Notes under the pieces: generated by a model
The model's input: only the letters and a program-made list of their open reading frames with translations
Databases searched by the model: none
Told to the model about the DNA's origin: nothing
Part shown: positions 1 through 11,200 of the stretch, one piece after another
Layout of the letters: each line of letters begins with the position of its first letter
How positions within the stretch are numbered: position 1 is the stretch's first letter
Translations under genes and position numbers: made by a program
NCBI GenBank assembly: GCA_903813345.2
Contig: CAIIXF020000010.1
Span: 7,429,169 to 7,493,168, forward strand
Length of the DNA stretch: 64,000 bases
Direction: 5' to 3'
From: Owenia fusiformis
Lineage: Eukaryota > Annelida > Polychaeta > Sabellida > Oweniidae

Positions 1-87
1 GAATAATAGTAATATGTACTTGATTTATCAATAACTAAGAATATTCATTAAATACTTGATTATAGGAACAAGTTTGTTATAATTAAC

Positions 88-206
88 AAACAAGGCATAA
101 ACATGCAAAGTGTCACCACCTGCCATTTGCTACAGATGCCAAACACTGAAATCCAAACACTGACCAAAAAAGTTGGAGACTATAACAATATGTCACCACA
201 TAATGC
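88..206 (+). repeat. Dispersed repeat family A, copy 1
   Basis: This stretch shares long similar blocks with 33608-33730 and 55870-55996. All three have ACAAGGCAT near the start, CACC(A)CCT(G/T)CCATTTG in the middle, and AAAAAAGTTGGAGAC near the end; copies 1 and 3 then continue with TATAACAATATGTCACCA. Because the 33.6-kb copy lies between CAGYAAAACCTGT inverted ends, family A is probably the body of that TA-flanked element. The same-strand fragments at 11919-11945 and 34262-34310 match parts of it. Confidence 0.7.
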
Positions 207-812
207 GCAAATTCAAACAAATTCTGTCAAAAGCACAACTAAAATGTGCATAAAAATATGGATAAAGCGGTACACTAAAACCTGTTTGAGTCAACATTTC
301 AAGAATCACAGAGAAGTGACTCATGAAAAACATTCAGATTCTTAGTGTGATCACTGGCATCAAATTAACACAGGGAGCATTTATCAATGTTATAATGAAG
401 TCCACTATATAAAATATCCAATGAAAAAACTCCTGATCAAAGTAGGATCATTTTGAAACTATACAAGTGCAGTAATACATCAATATGGTCGCTAGTTCTG
501 ATCCATTGAATAAAAGAAATGTGTAGACACTTCATCCACATTTCTTGGTGTTTTTCTTCAGTGCTTTGATTCTACTGTACATCTTACATAATATACTTAT
601 AATGTCAATAGATCTTTCCAATAAATCCTGACCCCTTTTTGGTGATCCAAGGAAATTTATACTTCTGCCCTGAACTGTTAGAATGACATCATGACCAATA
701 GGTGTCATGATATAATGGATTGGTCTATTGTTCTTGCAACCTCACAGTTTTCTTTTTACTTATGAATATTAACATATTGTACATGATTAAAAGACAAAAT
801 ATATATAGACAT

Positions 813-897
813 TTACACATAGCTTGGTAAGATGTGTCTTATTCCAGCCAATCTGAACACAGTATTTTCACATGACAGCAGTGCATGAAATAACCAA
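813..897 (+). repeat. Dispersed repeat family B, copy 1
   Basis: This stretch shares the blocks TTACACATAGCT, GTGTGTC/GATGTGTC and ATTCCAGCCAATCTGAACAC with 48070-48153 in the same orientation. The origin is unknown, and no ends or target duplications are visible. Confidence 0.6.
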
Positions 898-1651
898 TAA
901 CGCATTCTTTTATGTCCTCGTCATGGTGAGGGAGCTGGACTCACTGAGCGTTGCCAATTTGGCCCTTGCAAAAAGTTTCATCGAAAATATGTTGTTTTGA
1001 TGATTTTATATCTTTTAAGTGACATGGAAGTACATATTTTGCAATGTGTGAAAAGTATTTAAGCCCAAGACTCAATGCATTATTGAATGACAATGCCTTT
1101 CAGGTGTGTTCCCTAAAATTAACACTCAATGCTGGCACACCTCATGCCAATTTTAGAAAGCAACATCTTCAAGAAATGGTCATTCAACATAGCAATGGGT
1201 CAAAGGCTTAAATCCTTAAGCCTTGTGAAATACCATTATTAATTTCACTGTAAAATCTCACACACATTCGAACTCAGGCTATGTTCACTGAATTAATCAT
1301 TAAAATTATGATCAAATAATATTGATTTTTCAAATAATACAAATTGTCTCTTCATGTATTAATGACTTCCCTTATGCTATGTCCAGAAAAAATCATTAAA
1401 ATAATTTGCTCTTAAAATGTTAAACCTAATTAAAATTTTGCGTAGAATATGTCCATATATGGTATGTACTTAGGCATGACTAAGTCACTACACTACTGAG
1501 AGTCTACAAATGTTACGCAAGTCGATGAACAATGAGCCGTTTATGTACAAAACTTGCCCAAAATGTTATATACATTTTATACAGTTCTATATACATGTAC
1601 ATTCTGATTTTTGTTAACCAGCGTGGTAACAATTTGCTTTCGCTAACTAGA

Positions 1652-1912
1652 AAATGATATGGAAAAACAAGCGACAGTTTATATGCTGTCCATAAAACTG
1701 GTTCATGTATAAAATTTTCACATTAGTGTTTTTTCTATAACTGGCCTTCACGCAAAACTAAAAACATTTGTCAGAATAAATGAAATAAATATTTTACGGT
1801 TTCGAAAAAAGATGATCTGGAAAAATATAACGACAGCGCTGTGCTGCTCATAAAACTGGCCATATTTAAAAGTCTCCTATTACTGGCTTTTTGTACTGGC
1901 CTTCGCACAATA
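1652..1912. repeat. Diverged local tandem duplication (~155 bp period)
   Basis: Unit 1 (1652-1760) and unit 2 (1809-1912) share, in order, GATNTGGAAAAA, CGACAG, CATAAAACTGG and ACTGGCCTTC. Divergence is considerable, so the duplication is old. No coding content was seen. Confidence 0.55.
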
Positions 1913-2102
1913 CTACTTATACTGCCAAAAATGACCGTGATATATGTCCACGTAAAATATTAAAAATCCTGCATTGTTGAATTCCAGCTTGAAAGTACTC
2001 AAGTTACATTCCTCTTATAAAAATGAACACTCCTTGTAGAAAGATCAGTCCATTATTGTATATGTGTAAGTTTTTGAGAATATTGGTCCCATCATTAATA
2101 TG

Positions 2103-2246
2103 CTACACCCGAGGCTGGGGTTGAATTTCAGCATATTGAGTTCTACTGTCATACACAGCCCTGGGGGGCTTCACTGGAGGATCAGTTGACACTGGGATTG
2201 GAGCTAAGTCTGCGTACTGTAAGCCTTCAGCATTTAGAGACTTGGG
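2103..2246 (-). CDS. Ig receptor: terminal tail exon with ITIM, ITSM-type and SH3-binding motifs
   Basis: This exon encodes 47 residues plus TAG. The acceptor is TTCTTACTTCCAG, phase 0, matching the phase-0 end of tail exon 3. It carries LQYADL, a strict ITIM ([ILVS]xYxx[ILV]), then PPVKPPR (PxxPxR, class II SH3 ligand), then TQYAEI, which fits TxYxx[VI] (ITSM-type), seven residues after another tyrosine (AVYDS). In known receptors such a pair recruits SHP-type phosphatases or SAP-like adaptors; here that is inferred. The protein ends QPQPRV. Confidence 0.85.
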   Translation of the reverse strand, partial: PKSLNAEGLQYADLAPIPVSTDPPVKPPRAVYDSRTQYAEIQPQPRV

Positions 2247-5200
2247 CTGGAAGTAAGAAACTTAACTATACAAGTATGTTATAACACTTTAACTGCATGT
2301 TACTGGCAAATCCTATGATTGAACACAAAAAATTGGCAAGTTTAATGTATCATACTTTTAAATGTCTACTAACAACCCCCTCAAAACAATCTTCAACAAG
2401 AGTGATAGTCACTCAGGGAAAAGGAGGCTAAATAGATTTATTTCACACTTCAGTTAACAGAAAGATCTAAAAGCCATGATATGGTAAGTGATTCTAGACA
2501 GTATTTATCTAATATCTTTGACCATGAGAAATTTCTCAACACAAATTCAACAGTCTCCTCAAAGTAAGACATTTTCCTCTCATTGAGGTCCCCTGGATAA
2601 TAACATTATCAATTCAACTCTTAAAACATGGATTAGGACCCTCCTTCAACACATTTTTCAAAATATTTGGTTATTTTCCGAAGAAAATTATATTGTTTTT
2701 CTTTGACTAAAGACTTGACTAAAATAATTGATAATGAATAAGAATTTGCGATGAATAATAGGATCTGCCAGGTCTCCTTGATATGAAACATTCATAAATC
2801 ATTTTAATATAAAATCATTATTTACAAAACATGTTAACAGTTAACAGTTGGAAGCAAAAAGTTTATTACAAAATCATATAAGCTGATGAGTGATTATGTT
2901 TATAAAATGATAACCTTTAATTTAAATTAGAGATAGTTAATGCATATCAAACCTTACGTACATAATGGACATAATTACTACTACCACCATCAAATAATAA
3001 AAGCTAATTAGACACAACAAAGATATATACAGGGTGTTCCAAAAGTAACAGGACTGGTGCTGGCATTTTGTCAATTCTGCACAGAGTGTGTTCAAATTTT
3101 CACAAATTGTACTTTGACGTAGTCCAACTAAACTTGTAAAGTCTCAGAAAAAATTATAAAATGTGGGTAAAATTATGGTTACTATAGTAACGTGACATCA
3201 CAACACCCGGGGCAACTTTTTCATGAAAATGTAGTATCTAACATTTTTATATAACTGATGAAAGTATCTAATTCACATATTACAATTGCAATACAACATT
3301 TCTTGTTTGTTTTATTAGTTGCTTTATAGTTATGATGTTGCTATAAAACTCAGATTCAAGTATGATTTCATAATAATAATATTTATTCAATTTCCTGAAA
3401 TATCATTATGTATAACAGTCTTCACAATTCACTGTTGAGTTTTTAAGACCTAATTTGAAGCGAGTCATCCAACTTGATAAGGCGCCTGCCTGCAAGTCAG
3501 CGTTAAAGACCACTGCACTATAGCGGAGCTAGGTCTTGAAGTCTAAGACCATGCACCATAATCTCCTGATCATGCAATATCTCATTTTTACTTTTATATG
3601 GAGAATGGAATGCTAATCAGCGCGGTAAGATAGTTAAAGATGAGAATGACCTTCTCCAAGTCCTATCGACCCTGCATGACATGTCATCAAATGGGTTCAC
3701 TCATGTGTTTGAGTCATGGATACTGAGTGCTACTCTTGTACTAACCCAAGAGGATCCTACTTTTCAAAGTAGAGGATACATAGAAATATCAAATGATGTA
3801 TTTAGCAAAAATGTAATTCCCACCAGTTGCTCGATTCTAACTTTGATATGGGATGTACGAGGGGTGATCAATAAGTAATGGACGCTTTTTTACACAGATG
3901 CTTTTTATGGACCAATCCCTTCGATTTTCTTACCAGTGATACATCATTCAATTATCTATCAACTCTGAAGATTTGAAGACAAAATATATAATACATGTTG
4001 ATATATTCTTATTTCCGTGAAGGAGGTACAGGTACCCCGGGACCGACATTTACGTCACATATTCTGAAGCTTTAGCTTGTTTAACATACAATGCAGTTGA
4101 ATGCAGGCTGAACAAAACAAACCATTATGGTCATGAATTACCCCATTTTGTTTTGCCATAGTTGATTTTGAATATTTTATCATCACTACGTGGTATTCAT
4201 GCCACATTCATTCCACAGGGCCCTCTAAATAGGTTCCATCAAGTGCTACATGTACACAATTCCTCATCCTCTTAACTCAAGATTGTGAGAGAAAGCTGAA
4301 TCCATTCTCTGACATGGTAGCAAGATGCAGTTGCACGGGTTGTTTTATTTCATCAATGTCAATAGACCTGCGTCCTTTCTCTATAGAAATAAGTAGTATA
4401 GAAATAAACAAGTCACATATGAGCAGATCTTGACAATATGGTGCATTGGCAAAGGGCTCAATTTTGAGGTCCAGGGATATTGTTTTCTGAATTCATTTTG
4501 AGCTCTGTGGGCAGGTGCATTGTCCATATGGAGTAGGGTGTTCCCTTCTCTCACCAACCCTTTCTTCCATAATGCTTTCTAAAATTGACCTGCAAATCCC
4601 TTCCATACAAAACTCTGACATCACAATACTTTCTGTTTATGTGTTACCAGTCAGCAAAAAATTTCAAATAACACAACACTTGTTGCATATACAAAAAGTT
4701 CAAATCTAACTGAAATTTACCAAACTGGCTAAAAACTGAATATGTGACGTAAATGTCGGTCCCGGGGTACCTGTACCTCCTTCACGGAAATAAGGATATA
4801 TCAATATGTATTATATATTTTGTCTGATTGAATGATGTATCACTGGTAGGAAAATCAAAGGGATTGGTCTATAAAAAGTATCTGTGTAAAAAAGCGTCCA
4901 TTACTTATTGATCACCCCTCGTACAAAATGCTTAAATTCTCTGTAACTTTCTGCGTGGAATGTTGCCCCGGGTATTGTGATGTCATGTTACCATAGCAAC
5001 CATAACTCTACCCCAGTTTCATAATTTGTATCGAAACTTTGCAATTTTAGTAACAATACATGAAAGTATCTCATGTACAATTTTGAAGACAATTGGTGCA
5101 TATTCAACAAAATGCCAGCACCAGTCCTGTTACTTTTGGAACACCCTGTATAAAAGATGATAGTTTATAGAAAAGAAACATGTATTTAATAACTAAAAGC

Positions 5201-8200
5201 TATGTAATTTCACAAATGACAAAACATGTATATTGTGTTGTTACATAATAATATTACGAGTATATCTACAAAAGTAGAAAGACAGTGATTTGCATATTCC
5301 CAAGATATCTGGAAAATAGCCCTTCCCCAAACTCATTTTATACATTCTTGTACTCTATATCATTTAGGAGGTATAGACTGAATTTGTTAATCTTTCAAAG
5401 CTGTGAATTTTACGTGTACAGACCTAGAAATATGGTAATGCTAAGGTGACTGTTTGTTAATGTGCACATCTAAGATGTGTCAAGACAAGATCAGGTGTGT
5501 CAGTGTCAAAATCTGTGATACATCAGACACGCCTAATACTTCGGGACACAAAAATTAAGATTGAAGCACCCTGTGGCTGTATTCAGAAGTTTGCTACGAT
5601 CATACTCTGCAGAAGTGAAAGCAAAATCATATATGATACTGTCTTTGTTGCTAAGGCAACTCAACCTTATGGAGTCTGGTAATCAATTAGTTGGTCAACC
5701 AATGATTAACTGGATACTCAGCTTTGTATTGCTCAGCAACAAATACGACCAATCACAACAACTGTTTCATTATGAAATAAGTACATGAGTGTTAAAGCTT
5801 GTGATTGGTCTAAACAGATCAAAGATTTCTTTTTCCTACAAAGAGTATAGCAGTAGCGTATATGCTCTGATACATGTAAAGGGAAATTCAGGGACACAAA
5901 CAAGCAGTATTACCTGTTTATGTTTAAAACATTTAGCACATGGATCAATGGCAGTTAGTTAAACCTAAAATAAACCATTAAATACTTTCATTCAGTTTAT
6001 CATTACATTATGTTGTCACTTATAGTTGCTCAAAGACAGGACCTTTTATAGAAGTATCACTCTCTAATGATAGCGGGATATAGGTCGCATTCGGGAATTC
6101 AACTGTCAGCTATCAGATTAACCAACAATTTTGGACAACTTATTTAGATATGAATAGTACCTGCTATTCCATTTAAAAGAGTTAGCAAAAGTAGGTTAAA
6201 CCATCAGCTGGCAGTTGAATTCCTGAATGCTACCTAAGTAACATACATTTGGAAGAACTTAAAAAAGAATATGCAATTCTCCAAATTCTTAATTGGTTTA
6301 TACACAGGGACCTCTAAAGGGAGATAATATTCATTTGATGTATAAATGTATAATTCATCCCCAACCTAACATTCTGGCACCATCTAGACCCCATTGTACC
6401 TGAACTTCCTTGCAGCATCATGGCATGTATATATGTGGTTTGGGCTACTCATTGAACTGATGATACTGCTTCAGTATAATAATACTACAGCACAGTAAAA
6501 TGGGATCTAAATAGTACTTATGTAATAAGAGCAGTAGGGTAATTAACAAAATCTGCCACTAATCTAATAAGGTATATCTACATCTACATCTTCCACCACT
6601 ATAGTTAACTACATGTACCCCAATCACCATTATATGAAGAGAACCATTAGATCTTGCCTTAGACCACACCTAGCCTTTTTACTCTCAGTCACATCTTCAA
6701 AAATTATCAAAACATTTTCACTCCTTTTCAAAACAGAACAATATTTCCTTATCAAATATGATTCGCAATTTATTTAATAATTAATACCAATTCCCAAGCC
6801 AAATTTTTCCTTTTTACAATGTATATCAATAGGATATATTTACTTGACTGAAAAGCTAGGTTCTCCCAAGATCTAATGCTCTTGAAACTTGGAAGGATTG
6901 TGGTTCATATTCAAGAAGAACACTGTAAACTCCAATCCGATCAAGTAATTGAAATCGCCAATAAGGCTCAAGTTTTGGATGTTTTAACTCAGGAGGAACT
7001 AATAGGATAATAAAAAGCATACTTTAACATCTAAGTTTTGATTAACCCATGATTCGAGGATTGCATTCACTATTGGCTGGAAGGGTGACAGGACAACATA
7101 TAAATACAAAATTAATTTGAAATAAATTAAAATTAAAATAAATTAGTGAAGAAACATATGTAAATTGTAAAATGTTTTAAGAAATCAGAAAATATAATTC
7201 TTCATTCAGTCACAATGCCAGTTCAATAAAATATCTGAAACAGGGTGACCAAAAACATTCTGCCATAATTCGCAAAAATTACTCAAAAACTGAAGGGTTG
7301 CATTTTTGGGTCACCCTGTACATGTATTTAATAATATCAAGATAGTATTCAAATCAAGGTACAACATTTGAAAAATCAAAATTGCTAAAGAGATAAGAGT
7401 GGTATAGTATTTACAATATTTAGGTATGAACATTTCAAAGAAAACAAATAAAATTACAATATAAAGGAAAACATTCCTATTGCCTACAAGCATCAAATTC
7501 CACCAAATTACAAATATTTAGACCCCATTATCTCATTTAAGACCCAACTAACCCATATAACAAGCTTTCTTACACTAGAAGCTTTCAAGTGGAGCCCTTT
7601 ATGCAAGTAATCTATAAGCTTCACACTGTAGAACAAACAAGATGTTAGTGTTTTAACAGAATGTATAATTTATATGTCTCAGTTTATGAAACCAGAAAAA
7701 TTCAAAGGTTATTTCAAGATGCTTATATTTTTAGATTTACATTGCACATGGACATGTGTACTTGGATTAACATACTAAATAATCTTAGTTTCGAAATATT
7801 TCTAGTGATATAATTTGAGCACTCGCATCATATGAAGTGGCTTAAAAATATTACAATATAGCCCCCAAAAGGGTGCTATAACATATAATAGCATGTCATT
7901 CATGTCTTGGACTTCACACAAAAGAAACTTTAAAAAACAAGTTAGCTCGCAAAGTGACAACAGTACTGTATTGCCCAACTACCTACTACATCAAAAGGAT
8001 TTCAGAACAAGTGGTCAAAAATTTAATTTAGCCAAATCATGCTATATACAATATATCTGCACATCTTAATTTTCCTCTGGCAAATATTTCTGAATTGGAT
8101 TATTGACTTGAAGAATTTGATTTGAATTCATTTGCTCAACACATTTCATTAACCTAGGTACACATCTAATACATGCAATGTATATACTTCAAAACACTGA

Positions 8201-11200
8201 ACATCATGATGCCAACGTTACGCCTAAACATACAAGCAGTTGACAGTGCATATAAATCCCAATTCAACATCATCATAATACAGGGTGACTCACAAGTTTG
8301 GAGAGTTATAAAACAATACAGGGTGACTTACATTTGTTGAGTGCTTCCGCGAAGTATTATTTTTTCTAGATTTATCAGGAACTGCATACTTTGGCTCTGT
8401 ATCTGCATTATTATTTTCTGCAATATAAATCAAAGAAACAAAATGATCAAAACATATGCAATAAAAATATTTTCAAACTTATATGGACTTTTATTCAATT
8501 TCAAGTATAATCATTAAATGATCTCCTACAGTAAACATCAATAGATATTGGTACAGAATTATCTGACATGTAAAATGTAAAAACATCTGTAACTTTTGTA
8601 ACGCACATGTAAAAGATGACATTGATCACTTCTTTATCAATTGTGACTGTATTAAATCAATTTGGAATGATGTAAATGTTACAAATGATCAAAACATTGG
8701 AAATGCAATTGTTAAAAAAGAAGATTTACTTAAAACATTGGTAATTAAAAAAGCTATACATGATTTTAAAAAAAGGTCAATACAGCTAGTAATTTAAAAG
8801 CTATTTTTGATAATGAAATAATGATCAGAGAGATGTAATGTTACTTGAAATTTCTATAATTGTATTTTATCTAATTGTATGCATGTAATGTAAAATATGT
8901 TTATTAATAAAGTTTGATTTTATATAAAAAAATAAAATAAAACAAAAAATGTTAAAAAAAAAATTTAAAAAGTGATATTTGCAAAGATCTCTTCAAGATT
9001 TAGAATTTCATTCTCATTCATCTGTGAAGGAGGGATGCTTTTTGGCATCCTTTCTTGGGTGAATGGTATAATCTGTTTACATTGCCCTACCTTTAGGCTT
9101 AGTGGGAACCTTGGGTTCACTGAGAGTTGCATATTTTGGTTCACTTGGGTGTTCTCCTTCTCCTGCTCCTGCAATTTAATGCAAATTACTAAAACATCAA
9201 CTTCCACTTTAAAGGACTATAAGATGGCGCATATCCAAGTCAATTGATTGTGTAAGTTACGGATCATTATCAGTTAAAATATTTCAGAGTTACTGAAAAT
9301 GAGAATTCCAGCTATAACCCTTTTAAGTGGCAAAACAGCAACTAAGGAAATATTGTTGCCTAAGTGAGTCAAATTATAAACACCATAATTATAACATTAA
9401 CGATCCACTCATCTACAATGGGATAATTAAAAATGATCATGAATTGAATTCACAGAAGTGAGGCCTTTTTTCAAAATGAACTATGTATGTCAATACACAA
9501 TATCACTGGTCTCCACCTGGTAATAAAGACGTTACGTCTATTATTTGGAATTCAGATTCTGTTGTCATTGACGATAAGGAAGACAGTAAATTGTGGCTAT
9601 TCACCACCACATTTGATCGAAATTGGGATATTGTAATAATACTTCATGACAAGAGCTTACTGGTCCCCACCTGGTTACGTCTATAATGAAATGGATGAAC
9701 TTCCATTGGAGGAAATTTGTATTTTCATCATTTTCACCAAGAAGGAGATTGATTTGTATCCGTGTCGGTCATGAGCAAATATTTCCAGCAGCTCCAATAA
9801 TCAAGTCAGAATGGTTGCTGAATAGAGGAATTCTCACTCGATTATTGGAGGCTAAAGTTGGATGTACATGTATATACTTGTCTCTGATTCGTAACTGGTT
9901 GCTTCTATTAATGTAAGGGTAAAATATTTGGATACAAATCGACCTCCTTTTGGTGAAAATGATGAAAACACAAAATTCCTCCTAGAGAACTTCATCCATT
10001 TTGATATAAAGACATAATATCTTTATAACCAGGTGGGGACCAATGAATATTACTTTATTTATATTTGATTGCAGTGTTGTAGTCATAAAGAAGAACTATT
10101 AATTTTCAAGTCTTATATGTAAGACCCAACAAGACAAAAGCCCCAAATAATATGTAAATATTGAATCATGTGGATATAGCCTCAAAAATACATCATATGG
10201 ATTTCAGAAACGCCTGTATTTGTATTTAGTCACTTGTTATATGAGTGACCAATAAGAGAACAGGTGTCGCAGGCTCGCACTGTTGAAAGAATGATGCCAT
10301 TCATGATGAACTGGCAATAATTAGACATTAATTTATCCATTAATTTATGGAACATCAAAATGACATTTAAAAATCAAATTGATCATGCAGATGTTATATG
10401 TTAGATCAATAGTAATACTTTAAAGTTTAGATAATGTTAAAAAATATTAATTAATAGATAGAATATACGAATGACATTTAAAAAACATCAGACCGATCAA
10501 ACATGTGTCACATGTCAAATCAATAGTTGTACTCCAAAGTTTAAATAATAATGTTCTCTAAAATATATCATTATCCCGATGTTAATATTTGGATCAATCA
10601 TGCCTTTCAGAATGCCTTTCAGAATTAGGAGTGTGGTCATAGTCCTTGTAGTTGTGTTGGTTTTAACTTTTATGTACAGTTTAGCTGTGCATGAATTCAT
10701 TGCTCTTAAAAAAGTCAGGACAAACAAAATTATTGATGCTGCTGTAAAAAGTCTAACAGCTGATGAAATTCAAGAAATATACACGAAAGATTACTCTGTA
10801 ACAGAAATAAAAACCCGTGTGCAGAAGGAAAGAGAAGAGATTGACAAATTACCGCTTGGCATCAAAAGACAAAGACTACCAGATGTAATCTTAATTGGAA
10901 TATTTAAAGCAGGTACAGGAACAACAACTGCTTGGCTTTCAAGACATCCACAGATTCATCAAGTCAAAAATCCGAACAAAGGTTTCTGTGCAATCTCATA
11001 CAGATATGCTGAATATGTAACTAATTTTCCCAATATCTCAAATGATAAAAAAATATTTGAACGAACAATGTGTTATTCAAATCAGATAGTTAGGGAAAGG
11101 ATGGCTGCTGCATATCAACAAAGAAACGTGAAATTTTTGATCGTCATCCGTGATCCCATAGATCGACTTATATCTGGATACGTACAAAGAGTCCTTGAAA

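Larger units (their letters stand above)
1..2102. other. 3' flank of the Ig receptor gene, repeat-rich
   Basis: No convincing exon was found here. The stretch begins just past the stop codon of the minus-strand receptor gene, so its right part should hold the 3' UTR. I could not pick a polyadenylation signal with confidence. It contains copies of two dispersed repeat families (88-206 and 813-897) and a diverged local duplication (1652-1912), listed separately. The 80-residue frame at 103-345 lies in the first repeat and is not protein-like. Confidence 0.6.
3031..5148. mobile_element. Outer mariner-like element, interrupted by another
   Basis: Perfect 42-bp terminal inverted repeats (CAGGGTGTTCCAAAAGTAAC..) lie at 3031-3072 and 5107-5148 and are flanked by TA on both sides. 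Weaker inverted similarity extends inward (GACATCACAA.ACCCGGGGCAAC). The 1064-bp inner element plus one TA is inserted within it, so the original length was about 1.05 kb. No transposase frame was found in the outer parts. Confidence 0.85.
2247..8331 (-). other. Large intron before the terminal tail exon
   Basis: A 6.1-kb intron holding the nested mariner-type elements (3031-5148), the foldbacks at 6083-6234 and 7241-7318, and a further mariner-like end at 8281. No additional exon was found. The small frames at 5497-5788 and 7311-7496 have no splice or domain support. Confidence 0.6.

Noticed and set aside
8972-9025. Possible alternative terminal exon on the minus strand (MNENEILNLEEIF..)
   Set aside because: It has a fair acceptor, but phase after tail exon 2 would give an immediate stop.
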